Notes: generated from the letters alone by a model not told the origin. 64,000 nucleotides of DNA from Aristolochia californica (GCA_029961685.1 JARWKL010000016.1:4279207-4343206); one strand, 5' to 3'. Shown: positions 33,197 to 45,809, counted from the stretch's first letter. A program made the numbers and translations.

Positions 33197-34185
33197 ATGG
33201 CATCTCAAGACAAATTGTTCCTTCCCAAAGAACAATATGCCAACTATCCACCTTTGTTCAATGGAACAAACTATGGTTATTCGATGGTAAGAATGAAGTT
33301 CTTTCTTCAATCTATGAATTTGGAAATATAACATGTAACCAAGAATGGTCCTTTTGAGCCTCAAAAACTTGAATATGGCCTTCCGATTGAAAATGAATTC
33401 AATGAGCTAACTAGGAAAGACAAAGAGTAGCTCAAGACAATCTCTAAGGCCTTAAACCTAGAACCAATTGAGTTCAATAGGGTCTCCACATGTAAAATTG
33501 TCAAGGAAATTTGGGATAAACTAGAAGTCACACATGAAGGAATCACTAGAATAAAAGACTCTAGAATTAGCTTATTGCTATCCCAATACGATGAATTCAA
33601 AATGAAACTAGGTGAGTCAATAGCTGAGATGAACTCTAGGTTCACTGATATAATTAATGAGTTGAACAATCTAGGAGAAGAGACTTCCTTTTATAGACAA
33701 AATGACAAGCTACTCAAGGCACTTCCAAAGTCATGAGAGACGAGGAATATAACCATGCATGAGAATGATAAATTTAGAACTATAAGCTCAGAAGAGCTAT
33801 TGTGAATCCTTCTCACTTATGAGATGGAACCTCAAGATGTTGAGGAAGAGCAAGCTAAGAAAATTGCTCTTACGACCAAGACGAGTGTTGAAAGTAACTC
33901 TAGTGAAGAAAGTTCTGATGATGTAAGTTTCATCACTAGACATCTTCAAAGAATCTATAGGAAAAAGAAGAATTTCATAAAAGGCCAATATAAAACTCAA
34001 AATGACAAATTCTATAAGGAAACTGATGTTTGTTTTGAGTGTGGGAAACTAGGACATAGAAGGAACAAATATCCAAAGCTTGAAGAAAGAACCCCATCTA
34101 CAAGCAAAAATCCCAAGAAAAAAAAGAAGAAAGTCTTGATCTCAGCTTGGGATGCAATTGAAGAAAAAATTCTATTCATTGTCTA
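33197..34185 (+). pseudogene. Copia gag with CCHC-like zinc knuckle
   Basis: The start MASQDKLFLPKEQYANYPPL and FNGTNYGYSMVRMKFFLQS match the N-terminal gag region. KIVKEIWDKLEVTHEG and DEFKMKLGESIAEMNSRF are UBN2-type gag landmarks. The open part 33824-34186 holds CFECGKLGHRRNKYP, a nucleocapsid knuckle whose fourth zinc ligand (Cys) is replaced by Tyr. Several in-frame stops (after MNLEI, after KDKE, and near 33735) break the gene. Gag normally forms the particle and binds the RNA genome. A remnant of the gag-pol linker continues to about 34670 with a second degenerate Cys-rich motif (CHYCNEMSPYDHIC). Confidence 0.85.
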
Positions 34186-34677
34186 AACAAATATAAAGAA
34201 AAATGCAATGCTCAATTCCATGAGATTGCAAGGCTCAAGGAAGAGCTTGTTGTCATGAAGGAAGCTAATGAAATATATATAGAAAATGCCTCAAGACTAA
34301 ATGGATTGATAGACAAGCTACCATGTGATTGACTTGCATTTGAAAAGAAGAATTTAGACTTAGAACATCAAGTCAAACTTCTATCTCTCAAATCCACACC
34401 TAAGAAGAAAGTTGGAAAGAATAGTACAAAGCAAAACAATAAATTTTCTTCCATTCCTCACATTAGATGCCACTATTGCAATGAGATGAGTCCCTATGAT
34501 CACATTTGTGAAGTTAAGAATTAAAAAGGCATCAAACCCAAATCAACCAAAAAGGTTGTAGTAACCCAAAAGAAGTTAGGCAAACAAGTTTGGAAGCCCA
34601 AATAAGCTAGAACCTCAAATGTTATCCCAAAGGGACCCAACCTAAAATGGATCTCTAAGGGTTAAACTTTTCGTGAT

Positions 34678-35111
34678 TGTTGGAAGATAAGGCTCAAGCC
34701 CACACAACCAAGGAAGACCCACATATCTAAGAGTATAATAAGATGGATCAAACAACCAAAGAGGGCCCACAAGATGGGCCCAAGCCCATAATAAGTAGGA
34801 CCCACAATGATTACCATGAGTTGGCATCCTTATCACATCAGTTGGAAGATCAAGAAGGACTCAAGAAAATATCTTTACCTAATGGTCACGTCCTAGAAGA
34901 GTTTTAGTTTGAGTTAGGTTTGTCTTTTATCTATATTGAGCTATTTAATTATGCTATGACTTATCTTTAAGTGTTAGAGTTTGGGTGTAATTGAGAAAAA
35001 GGTAGTTTTATTGTAATTGGACTCTACTACATTCCTCTATTATAAATAGAGGTTCACGTACACTTATTACAACAAGTCAATGAAGTTTTTATCTTTCCCA
35101 TAAATTCAGCA
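34678..35111 (+). mobile_element. Solo LTR nested in the copia element
   Basis: 434 bp from TGTTGGAAGATAAGGC to AATTCAGCA, flanked by identical GTGAT (34673-34677 and 35112-35116). It contains a TATA box (CTATTATAAATAGAGG near 35035). Removing it rejoins the gag-protease linker. No internal region remains, as expected after recombination between two LTRs. Confidence 0.9.
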
Positions 35112-35116
35112 GTGAT

Positions 35117-35411
35117 GTAGGTATGTCTCCAAGCCAAGGCACCAAAAAATCATTGGATTTTTTATAGAGGTTGCTCGAGGCACATGACCAGTGATAAGAA
35201 GAAGTTCGTTGAACTCAATCCCAAAAATGGATGTCATGTAAGTTTCAGAGACAATAACAAAGGTACCATAAAAGGAATTGGTAAAATAAGTACCTCAACC
35301 GCTTTCATATCCAATGTGTATTATGTAGAAGGGTTGATGCATGACTTGCTTAACATTAGTCAATTTTTTATAAAGGAAACAAAGTTTCATTTGAAAAGGA
35401 CAAATGCTTAG
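35117..35411 (+). pseudogene. Copia aspartic protease remnant
   Basis: GCSRHMTSDKKKFVEL, VSFRDNNKGTIKGIGKI and ISNVYYVEGLMHDLLNISQF are the usual copia protease landmarks. The catalytic aspartate region before GCSRHMT reads SLDFL-stop in one frame and FYRGCSRHM in the other, so the DSG active site is destroyed. Confidence 0.8.
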
Positions 35412-35468
35412 TAAAGAAAGAAAATGATGAACTAGTTCTAGAGAGACATAGAAATAGAAATCTATGTA

Positions 35469-35756
35469 GTGAACATAGTCAATTTACCCTCAACTAGTGC
35501 CATCTGTTTGGGTGCAAAAATTGATAAATCTTGGTCATGGCATAAGAGACTAGGACATATAGGAATAAATTTCTTGAACAAACTAGTGAAAAATAATCTA
35601 GTGAGAGGACTACCGGATCAAAAATTTGTAAGAGAGAGTCCTTGTGATACTTGCCAACTTGGAAAGCAACACAAAATTTATTTCAATGCCAAGAATATAG
35701 TTTCAACCCATTGTCCACTTCAACTAATCCACATGGACTTAATTGGACCTACTTGA
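35469..35756 (+). pseudogene. Copia GAG-pre-integrase domain
   Basis: A 95-codon frame holds SWSWHKRLGHIGINFLNKL and CDTCQLGKQHKIYF, the H-H-C-C zinc-binding part at the N-terminus of copia integrase. It then reads LQLIHMDLIGPT, where the integrase core would start. The frame stops at 35754 exactly where foreign sequence begins. Confidence 0.85.
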
Positions 35757-38399
35757 ACAATAAGCTTAAATGGGAACCGTTTCACCTTAGTGCTAAGGGG
35801 GTAAGTGAGAGTCAAATAAAGGATGGTAGGAGAAAGGTTGCCAAAAAATAAAAGAATAATATGGGTAATGAGGAAGATAAGATGCAGAAGTTGGGGTCAT
35901 CATGTGCTTTATTTTTTCAAGTAACTCAAATTCATCATCATACAAACCAATGCCAACAATAGTTAGCAAATAATGAATCCAAGGCAAGCAACTAAGGATT
36001 TCTTCTTCAATAATAATGTCCCAATAAAAAAGACACAATAGCAGTTGCGGTAATGAGCCAATGCCCAAATAACACATACCAAATATGCAGTTATATAGTA
36101 ACGGATAACTGGTGAGTAATGAAAGTTCTTAATAAGGACACATGAAATAAACTACCATGAGTCCATCCTTGAATAAGAAAGTTGTACACCAAGTAATAAG
36201 TTGATGATAATCCAAGGTAAGAATCCAAGTAAAAATAAAATGAGTCACGCCGAGTCAAGGGCCCAAGCCAAGATTCTGGGTGAAGCTGAATCAAGAGACC
36301 AATCTGGCTCTACCAAAAATTAAGACTCAAAATAATGGGCTCAAACTCCGAATAATGGACTCATGAGTCTGAGTTAACCTGGTCCGAGTCAGGCTGAGTG
36401 AAGAGACCCAAGCTTGGAACTTGATTCGGTATTATCAAGCAAATGTTAGGGGCTCTGAAGTGTCACTTGTGCCTTGAACTGCACAATCCTGGCACGCCCC
36501 AACCTTGGTTTCAGAAATCAGATGGAAGCCAAATAAACATTTTGAGATTCATGGCTCAGAATAAAACTACCGGTTGGGATTCATGGCTTGGAATAAACTT
36601 CCAGCTCAGATTGAAATCACTTTTGAATGAATATACCAGCCAATGAAGCTGCCAATCAGGAAAGTTTTTGAATGAAGACACCAACCAGCAAGATACATCG
36701 CCAACTTGATGAAGCATGAATAATAAGGATCAATCCAATTACAGAGACGTCCAAAACTGTAATAGAGATCTTTAGTTCCAACTGGGATGCAAGTAAGAAA
36801 AGATATAGAATAAAGATACTTCGGACATCAAACTATCAATCAGAAAAAAAAAACACTCGATTGCAAAACCAGCCACGACTTCCTCCATAAGCTCAACACT
36901 TTTCTAAATGAAGAAACACATACCGGGATTTTTTTATCTAAAGGAATGTTCCATCTGCCAGTGTTGGACCAGATAAAAAACCGGCAGAAAATCAAAAGAT
37001 TAAGTGGGCCTTCTGGTAAAAAAAACAACTTTCCAAACAATGATTAAATCTTCAAGGTGGCTCATGAGATAATGGCAAGGTCAGCGAATGAAACAAGCCA
37101 GAAACAATGAAGGTTTCAACCGAAAACTGCAATGCAAAACAAAGAAGGATATGAAAACAACAACTTTCTAGTTTAAAATATCCAAGCCAAGCAACACCGT
37201 GACGTAATGTCGTCAATCCAACAATTTGCCAAGATAGCTTAAAGTAGAGCTTTCCAAGATAAGGAACAATGTTGTTCAATCCTTAATTCAGATAAATCAC
37301 TAACTTTTCAATAATAATGATGCCAACAGAATGCTAGATTGTCTAGAGAACAATCAGCGAAGTCCAACAGGAATGCTAGCTCATCCAGAGATCAATCAGT
37401 GAGGTCTAGTAGAATACCAACCAACAGGCTGATTAGCATGCTACGTGATACTAAAATCTGCCAACAACAGAATCACTGATGACCAAACATAGTAAGTAAT
37501 GACTATCGACGGCCAAAATAGAGCAAGTTACTAAAGCAGTAATCTTTTTTTCTTGGATTATTAGAAAATTAATCAACAACAACCAGAGAGATTATTTAGC
37601 AACCAATCGATTATTAGCATACGTGGAACCAAGATTAGTAGATGGATGCTCCAGCTTTGCAATTGAATCTTTCATTCGAGTAGTTTTCCAGAATTTTTCA
37701 AGCCACACAAGAATTCAGATAATGATCATTAGTAGTTTTCAACAAAATAATCCAACATCTTACAACAACAAACACACTAGCTTTCCAGGATCTCATACTG
37801 CTTCTCTTACAGCAGTAGCAAACTGATCATTCTGAATTTCAGAGCGGATGAAACAACAAAATTTTTGGAATAAAAAAAAACTTTACCAGTAGAGTAAATT
37901 AGCGTTCAACCAGTAGCGGATAATCAACCGGAGATCACCACATTTGTCTTCCTGCTTTGGTCTTGTTTTCCAAAAATAAGAAACACCAATCTTACTGAAG
38001 CAAATACCAAGAAACAAATACTTCTTGCATGAAATAGGTGCCAAGGACCAGCATGATATATCTATTGTTTCATAGAGAAGTCAATAGAGGGAGCATATCT
38101 TCTTCAGATCAGCATGGGCAGTCTTCTTCAAACAGAACGCCCATGAAGTCTTCAACACCGAACAACGCCTTAATACCTCATAATTCGAGCAGTAAAGAAG
38201 TCCATAGCAATGAGTTCTGAAAATCAATCACTGCTCTGATACCATCTTGGGTAAAGAAGAGAACACACGTTGAGGAGAAAAAATGAGGAAGAATGGGGTT
38301 ATGGAGTAACAATATTACAATTATCCTAGTAAAAGTGAAAAAGAGACAAAAAAAATATATTACATCAATGACACTCTAATTATATCATATCTTCCAACA
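35757..38399 (-). mobile_element. Non-coding LTR retrotransposon derivative (copy 2) inside the copia element
   Basis: On the minus strand, TGTTGGAAGATATGAT (from 38399) opens an LTR of about 152 bp ending in CCCA at 38248. After three bases comes TGGTATCAGAGCAG (38244-38231), an excellent initiator-tRNA primer site. The internal region has no gag or pol. It matches 21495-23731 in its LTR start and in the segment 35800-36100. Its far end is not a clean LTR, and the host copia pol and the 3' LTR start are missing here, so the insertion was followed by deletion. Confidence 0.75.
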
Positions 38400-39882
38400 A
38401 CCTCAAACACCATTGAAAGACATCTCTTGAAGAATCACTATCAAGGAAGAAGACAACGAGAAGACTAGAGTTCAAATATAAAGTCAAATGTCCAAACTTA
38501 GTCACAATGTAAGAGAGTATTCCTAATCTCCCTTCTTTAAGTACAATTGTGAAATTTGAGCTTTAGGTCATCAATTGCATGTAGACATGTTTAGGAACAT
38601 CATAAACATCACAGAGCACTTAGAGAAAAATATTTTGATGCTTAAAAAGTCAACTTAGTTGAACTGACACTGGAATGATTGAACAACCTCTACCAATGAT
38701 CGATCATCTAGAAGTATGCAGGCCAGAAATATAAAGCATGATTAATCAACCTAAGTCGATTGATCCATCATCCAGAATATGGCCATTCCATGCTATAAAG
38801 CATGATCGATCATCCTATTTGGATTGATCAGTCAATTCTGCCTTGGCAAGCAAATGTTACATGGAAGAATCGAACATCCCACCTAATTGATCTATCAAAC
38901 AGAATCTTGCCAGTCAGGGACATAAAGCATGATCGATCATGAGAAATGCACTGATTGATTGTATTTTTTTTGCACAACCCGAGCGAATTCTAATTGATCG
39001 ATCATCTCCTAGTCAATGATCGGTAAACTTAACTTTTTTACTCCAACGGTAACATATTGATCACTTAGTCCATCGATCAATAAGTCACTGTCTAACAAAA
39101 AAACAGTTGTTATGATCGATTGATCGATCAATCGCTTAACAACGATCGATCAATCAAAGTACCAATTTTTGCATATAGGCAAAACATAACTATTTTGAGT
39201 TGTAGAATTTATAAATACCCCCACCAAACCATGTATTGAGAAATTAATGAACATTTAGTGGCAAATATATTAAGCCTTTACTCTCAATCTTGTAAAATCT
39301 CTCAAAAGTGTTTTAGAGTGAAAGAGTGAGCCATATTTTTTGAAATTTCACATCTCTTTCCATCCCATCTTCGCATTCATATATAGTCAAGCTCCTTCAA
39401 TCACTTACATAGTGTTGCCAAGGAAGAGGAAGTTTGTATCTCTCAAGGAGAAGGATCTCTCCTACTAAGGATGTACATTTTTCTTTTTATTTTTTCTTAA
39501 ATTTGTGAAATGTTCATCTAGAACCTATACAATCTATATAGAAAGGGCTAGCTAAAGCTAGAATCTAGCAGCAATCTCTTGAGGAGATCGGTGTTGTAAA
39601 AGCGTGTATTGAACTTCACATGGCTTAAAGAGAGACAAAAATCACTTTATATAATTCTGGCTATTAGAGATTTTGAATGATGGAATATCCCAAGCAAGGG
39701 TTCTTGGGCGGTGAATACTGATAGGGGAACATCGATAACAAAAATTCTTTTATCTCCTATGGCGTGTGCATGTTTGATTTACATTGAATTTCTTTTATGC
39801 ATGAATTTTTATTACATGCAAAACTTAATTTTAATTTGATATTCTCAATTCACCCCCTCTTGAGAAGCCACTTGGGCCAACA
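38400..39882 (+). repeat. Copia 3' LTR, 5'-truncated
   Basis: Matches 31650-33129 of the 5' LTR in order, including the GATCGATCAATC cluster (38690-39150), and ends TTGGGCCAACA at 39882. About the first 150 bases, including the TGTTGAGC start, are missing. Confidence 0.85.
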
Positions 39883-39887
39883 CTAAG

Positions 39888-41560
39888 ATGCTTTTTAAAG
39901 CTAGAGAGAAGGCTTGTGCATTTATAGAATTGAAATTCTATTAAAAAAAAAAGTAGTTGTTACTTGTTTACTGTCTTGTTTCTAGATCTTGCCAAAAACT
40001 TAGTAAATAAAATTTTAAAAATATGAAAAAATAATTAAAATAAAATATTTGTGCTAAATGTCATTTTGGTATAACACTTACAAATTTTTTAGGTCTACAA
40101 CCAAAGATATTGCCTGTTGATATGCTTGAAATTCCATTTCTAGAACATGGGGTCGAGTCCTTTGCTTTGGGATCGAACCCATTAGATCCAATGACCCTTT
40201 TCAGGTTTAGTTATCTTATGTTTTCCTATAGGAGGTAGACTCCTTGGAGTGGAGATAAAATCCTATACCTTGGTTCCTCCTATAGCGGTCAACTCCTTAA
40301 TTAAATCAAAACCTTTTGTAAGTTAGATTTTGATTGATTTTAGCTAATTGTTGAGTGCATGGGTTTGACTCCCTAATTATGCAGTCGGCTCCATATTTCT
40401 AAATTTATATTTTTTGGATTTTGAATTTTTTGAGTTTGTGTTTGGTTGTTTGTGCATGTGCTCGACTCTTCTTTTCAACCATTGTTTGTAACGACTTTTG
40501 AACTCCTTTCTTAACAATTGCTGATTATATTCAGCTCCAGAGACATGTGCTCGACTCCATCTATCATGTGCTCAAATCCATCAACTTTTAAATCATTGCT
40601 TGTAACGAATGTTTAAACTTTTTTGTTGACAGTAGTCAGCTCCATGGATATGTGCTCGACTTCATCATCTTACAATTGAGTTAGGCAATGCAACTTTGAA
40701 TATTATAACCTTCTACTCATTCATGTTCTTGAGTCCTTTCTTGTGGAGTTGACTCTTTTTGATAAATTCATACTTTGTGCACACTTAAAATAAAAACATC
40801 AATAGCCATATTTTTTATCATCAAAACATGGATTTATGGAAAAGGCTTTGAGCTTACTCTTCCTCAAACTTCTAAGTTGATGATTGGTTCAATATAAAAT
40901 TACAACCTTATTAGGAACCTTTGTTTTCATCTAAGACAATCAAAATCTCTTATCAAGTGTATTAGAACTCGAATAGGTATGATGAAGAACAAACCTAAAG
41001 TGGGTGGGTTGGAGGGTTGGTTCAATTTAAAGTACAACACCAATATTCAAGCAAAGTGATCAAGGTACATGTGGAAGCAATACAAACAAAGTACACATGA
41101 CTTTTAGAGGGTTCATAGTCCTTCTGTAGAATGCTAGTCCACAATCCAAAATGATTTCCACCTTAAGGCTCTGCTGACCTTGGGTTGTCCTATGACATCT
41201 ATAGCAAATCACCTCTAAGGCTAATTGAAATATTGCCCGCATAGGGACACAACTTAATCGACCTCAACAACTAACTTACATACAACTCTCTCACTTAGAT
41301 TTGCAACAATTAATTAGGTACATTGGCCTAGACCCACAAAAGGATTCTTCAGTAGCTAACTTAGGCTACACAAGCCTAGATTTAAGGGATTTTCAGCACC
41401 ACTTACTTACACAAAGTCTTATGCTCACACAACAGAAAATACAACTTCTTACCTTCTACTCAACCATAATAGGTTCTCCCAAACACTTTGGGGTGAACAA
41501 GGTCTTGCTACATAAGGCTTGACCCAAATTGCTGTGATTGCTTATAATATAGTTCATTGT
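39888..41560. other. Retroelement-like non-coding DNA
   Basis: 40130-40780 repeats GGTCGAGTCC / GTGCTCGACTCC / GTCAACTCC words many times. Parts of 40870-41110 reappear inverted at 45440-45690 (for example GTTCATAGTCC with ATGAACCCTCTAAA, and ACAACCTTATTAGG with CCTAATAAGGTTGT). No coding domain is visible. 41561-42600 holds nothing that I recognise apart from short coding-like fragments near 42410 (LEDLNEL and QAEMVKHQLEQVK, with a stop between). Confidence 0.4.
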
Positions 41561-42631
41561 GAATTACCTCTCAATAAGTAGATTTTAATAATCAAAACAC
41601 AAACAAACAGGTACTCTAATCCTATATACCTACTCAATGTAATCAACAATTCAAAATAGTATATGACTTGATTTGACAATATACTTAATAATGATGATTT
41701 AAAAATATAAGTTCAATATAAATTTGGGATTGGCTTTCAAATTGGGGAACACACACAAAGCCAATCCCACTGTGTACTATTACTAGTTCACTGTAGTTGA
41801 CCAATTATCATTGATATATCTCAAAGTACATACATATAAATACTTAGATTTGAAATCTTATCCTCACATTTCAATACTTTGCAAGTCCTTTCAAATGCTC
41901 CATAAATAAACATACTAGCTTGTAAGATACGATTTGAGAGTAAAAGAGTCCACTAATATTGATTTCAAGTGGAACTCAATCATACAACTAGTTAAAAATG
42001 TAATGGCTTTAACGAGGAAATAAAAGAAATCGTTCAAAAACCAGAATGAATTCAAGTAGGCCCATTTCCCACTTCAGATTAACAATTTTGGGCAAAATTA
42101 GCTGGCGTAATGAAGAATGGTAACGTCAGATTGGTGCGATAAGTAGTGAGGACTGGAAGCGGAGTTCCCGAGGGATGAGAAGGACGAGGCCGACCAGAAA
42201 TTTGGTGGAGGTAACCACCTAATAAGGAAGAATATTACCCTTATATCCTCACCCGTCTGCTCTCCTTCCCATTTTTAAAGGTTTCTGTATATTGCAGGCT
42301 ACTATGGAGACTTCTCGTGGAGTTTGGGAAGGAAGGAAGTAGGTCCTTTCTATCGGTTTAGGCAGGTAATGTTTTATTTTGTTTAAGCAAGCACTTTCTG
42401 CATTTATCAAAATGTTAGAGGATCTCAACGAGTTGTAGAGACAAGCAGAGATGGTAAAGCATCAACTAGAGCAGGTTAAGATTGGCTGGCGGAGTTACAT
42501 TTTTGAAAGCTTTGACGAGCTTAACAGTTGTGAACCCCTTTTACTTTTTCCAGGTCACAGGTTCTTCCGCTGAGACGCTACAACCTGTATAATCACAGAA
42601 GCAGTCGCCCCACTTTCCTCTCCATTTTTGC

Positions 42632-42653
42632 ATGGCTTCCGGCTCCAGTCCAG
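42632..42653 (+). other. Possible first coding exon
   Basis: ATGGCTTCCGGCTCCAGTCCAG is followed by GTTAGT, a good donor, and preceded by a pyrimidine-rich, UTR-like stretch. It would code MASGSSP plus one base. The nearest plausible downstream exons on this strand are at 53253, in a different phase, so a link is not shown. Confidence 0.25.
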
Positions 42654-43269
42654 GTTAGTCTCTCTTCACCAGGTTCTCCAAGTTAGTCTCATTCTCAACC
42701 ATGCTGTACATTGTTCATGTTCAATAGTCTTCTCCTTCCTTTGGTTATTTATCATCCTATTGTCTGATTAAACCTCTTCTTATCATGCTAATGGTCATGG
42801 ACATAAAGCTACGCCATGCCCTCATGATGAGACCTTCAACAACTATTAGGTATAAGTACATATATCTAATTATGGGATTTTCAATAGTTACCGATTAGTT
42901 TATTCAAGTCTTGATTAATGATTTACAAATGCAAGGGTTGTTTGTCTAAGTTAAAGCACAATTGAGCCTCTTGATAAACAAATATTATAATGAAACTCAA
43001 AACAAGATTACACTCAACCATAAGGTGAATCTACCAAAAATTTAGGAGCTCTAATGAATAACTAATAAACTAAAAGACATTAAAAAAACACTGCAAAACT
43101 GGTAATGCTAGGAAGTCTACTAATCAATCACTCAATATAAAGATGTTGAGCCTTCTATGATATGAAAATCAAATGAAAAACTTCCATAAATCAAGTAATG
43201 AAGTATTTGAATCATATTTTAAAATCCAATCACGAAAATATTTAGCTCTAACTGAAAAACTTTATAAAA

Positions 43270-43661
43270 TGTTAAAAGACACCCATGTGTGTAAGGGTGG
43301 CATGGCTAGTAAATAATTATGCAAGTTGGTGTATGTCCTCTTGTGTCCTTTTCCTTTCGAAGCATGTAGCCCTAAGGGCATTTTAGTTATTATAAACACC
43401 CCACAACTATAAATATAACCTCAAGGTATAGATTAGAGCAGTCAAGCATTTTCCTCTTGGCTCAAATTCATTCATACACATCTATCTTTTTTCCTCTTCT
43501 TTCTCTTCCTTGGTTTCTTCTCTCCTCTTTTTTCTTCTCTCCTTTGTTCTTTGGTTTCTTCTCTCCTTTCTTCTCTCCTCTCTTCCTTGGTTTCTTCTCT
43601 CCTCTCTTCTCTCCTTCCCTTGAGATCTCTTGTGTTAGTGTGTTGTCCCTTGAAATCAACA
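43270..43661 (+). repeat. LTR with primer-site-like sequence, copy 1
   Basis: From TGTTAAAAGACA to AAATCAACA, followed by TGGTATTAAAGTAGGC (43662). It contains ACAACTATAAATATAACC (TATA) near 43403 and a long CTTCTCTCC-rich leader. It repeats at 44209-44571 together with the sequence after it (ATGGAAAAGGAGAAGAAGATG). Confidence 0.6.
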
Positions 43662-44208
43662 TGGTATTAAAGTAGGCAAAGATTTGACATGGAAAAGGAG
43701 AAGAAGATGAAGAGTAAAAGTAGGAAGAAGAAGAAAAAGAAAAAGGAAAGGAAAAAAAGAGTAATTTCTCATTTTTTCCTTTAGTGTTCTTTCCCAAAAA
43801 AAAATTCATTGGATTTCTCACTCTCTTACGATGATTTTCATATAGAAAATTATATACTTTTGGAAATATCTTTGAGTCTAAATTCCAATTCAAAAAGAAT
43901 TATTGCAATTAGCTTTTTATAGAAAGAGACATTGGCATCTGAAGTAGAAACGGTCAAGTAGCAGCAAAAAGCATCAACTTTCTTAACGGTTTATACCAAC
44001 TTGACTGAAAAATTTATGTTGAGAATTATATTTAAAACCGACATAGTGTTGAGACCAAGTTTTCATTGATCTTGCCATGGCAGCCCAATGACATTATTTG
44101 TAAAATAGTTTGGGTGGAGGAATTCTCCTCCTTTCTCCAATCCAAGTAGTTCAATTATATCAACACCGGTAAGGGAGATGGTCCTATGGGGTAGGAAAGA
44201 GAAAATTG

Positions 44209-44571
44209 TGTAAAAAGACAGCCACATGTGTAGGGGTGGCATGACTAGTAAATAAGGAGAACTTCCATAAAGATGAGAGAAAATTGTAAATATACAAACT
44301 GGTGTATGACCTCTTATGTTTCTTTCCTTTTTAAACATGTAGCTCTAAGGGGCTTATAGTCATTGTAAACACATTCTCACAACTATAAATATAGCCTCAA
44401 GGTAGGTAGAGCATTCAAGCCACTTCCTCTTTGCTCAAATTCGCCATACCTCTCTCTCTTTTTGTCTTATGTCTCCCTTAGTTTCTTCTCTCCTCTCTTT
44501 CTGGAGCTAGAGTCTCTTCTCTCCTCTCCTTGAAATCTCTCGTGTTAATGTATTGGCACTAGAAATCAACC
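44209..44571 (+). repeat. LTR with primer-site-like sequence, copy 2
   Basis: From TGTAAAAAGACAGCC to AAATCAACC, followed by TGGTATCATCGCGGGC. TATA (ACTATAAATATAGCC) near 44386. It has the same order as copy 1, about 920 bp away, in direct orientation. Each copy is followed by a primer-like site, so this is a tandem of two 5' ends rather than a 5'/3' pair. Confidence 0.6.
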
Positions 44572-44799
44572 TGGTATCATCGCGGGCAAAGATGTGAGAT
44601 GGAAAAGGAGAAGAAGATGGAGAGGGAAGGGAGGAGGAAGAAGAAAAAAAAATGAAAATAAAGGGAATTTCTCGCTTTTCCCTTTAGTCTTCTTTCCCAA
44701 TTGTACTTTCTGATTGGTGGAATTGTAATTTCTATGGCGTGAGTGTCAGACATAAGCAAGTGGTATTGACAATCCCTTTGGTCTATTCTTGTATAGCCT

Positions 44800-45400
44800 A
44801 TTTAGTTGCTGGAAAATCTTTTTGTGGGTCTAGGCTAGTGTGCTTAATTAAAAATTTTAAATCTTAGTGAGAGTGTGGTATGCGAGTTGGTTGGCGAGTC
44901 ACTGTGGATAACATTATAATTGGTCTTAGAGATTATTTGTTGTAGATGTTGTAGGACTACCCAAGCTTAAAAGTGTTAAATTATGGAGCCTAATCAATGC
45001 CCTACATTGAGTCGGTACACAAATCCATGATATATTAACTGTTATTTCATTAAGGAAAGTTTGGGAATTTTACTCTTGTATCGTGGTTGCCCTAATTTTC
45101 TCTTTATAATTGAGAGACATTGTTGTTAGGGTTTTATCATCACCAAGAATGAGCTGGAGTTGTAGCTTGAGAGAGGTTAGAGAGAACACTTGTAAGTGTG
45201 TGTGATTTCTCTTGTAAACTACTTCATCTTGCTAGTGGATTACTGCAGCAGTGGAAGGTAGGACGTAGTTTCACCTTGAGGCGAACCTATATAAATCTTG
45301 TTATTTTTCGTGTTTTCTTTTCCTTTATTCTACATTTATTATTATTGCTCTCATTGGTTTGGAATTATGGTGTCTAATTCCTAACAAGAATAGCTTCAAG
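44800..45400. other. LTR-like DNA, unassigned
   Basis: Contains GGTTTCACCTTGAGGCGAACC-like text and a pyrimidine-rich end typical of copia LTRs (45240-45385), but no matching partner or target duplication was found. Confidence 0.3.
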
Positions 45401-45552
45401 GTGTAAAAACATTTATGGGGTCGACAAGCAATCCACATAAGTGGATTATGAACCCTCTAAAAATCCATTGTGTATGTTTTTTTATAATTGCTTCCATGTG
45501 TACCTTCATTACTTTGCATGAATGCAAACTATACAATTGGCATTATAATATA

Positions 45553-45570
45553 CCCCCCCCCCCCCCCCCC
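45553..45570 (+). repeat. Poly-C run of 18
   Basis: An uninterrupted C homopolymer between TATA and ATGCATATATG. Confidence 0.95.
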
Positions 45571-45809
45571 ATGCATATATGTGAAGGTTCTAATACACTT
45601 GTAAGAGAGATTTTAGTTGTCATGGATCAAATCAAAGCTCCCTAATAAGGTTGTAATTTGATATTGAACCAGTCATCAACCTAGATCTCTTCACAAGAGT
45701 CTTACACATGCCTGCATCATTTGGACACTTCACAATCACCTTCATTATCTATCCTATATGCGACATTTAATGGGATGTCTTTGTAATCTCTCCCCTCAAA
45801 TACTTATAA

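Larger units (their letters stand above)
31496..39882 (+). mobile_element. Degenerate Ty1/copia retrotransposon with nested insertions
   Basis: The 5' LTR starts TGTTGAGC and the 3' LTR ends GCCAACA. The element is flanked by identical 5-bp duplications CTAAG (31491-31495 and 39883-39887), which shows that both outer ends belong to one insertion. In order it holds: 5' LTR 31496-33129, a primer site, gag, a nucleocapsid knuckle, a protease remnant interrupted by a solo LTR, a GAG-pre-integrase domain, then foreign LTR-element sequence in place of the rest of pol, and a truncated 3' LTR. Reverse transcriptase, most of integrase and RNase H are missing, so it is not autonomous. Confidence 0.85.

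Noticed and set aside
43468..43893. 141-codon minus-strand frame rich in Lys, Glu and Arg
   Set aside because: It is the antisense of a CTTCTCTCC-rich LTR leader; low complexity only.
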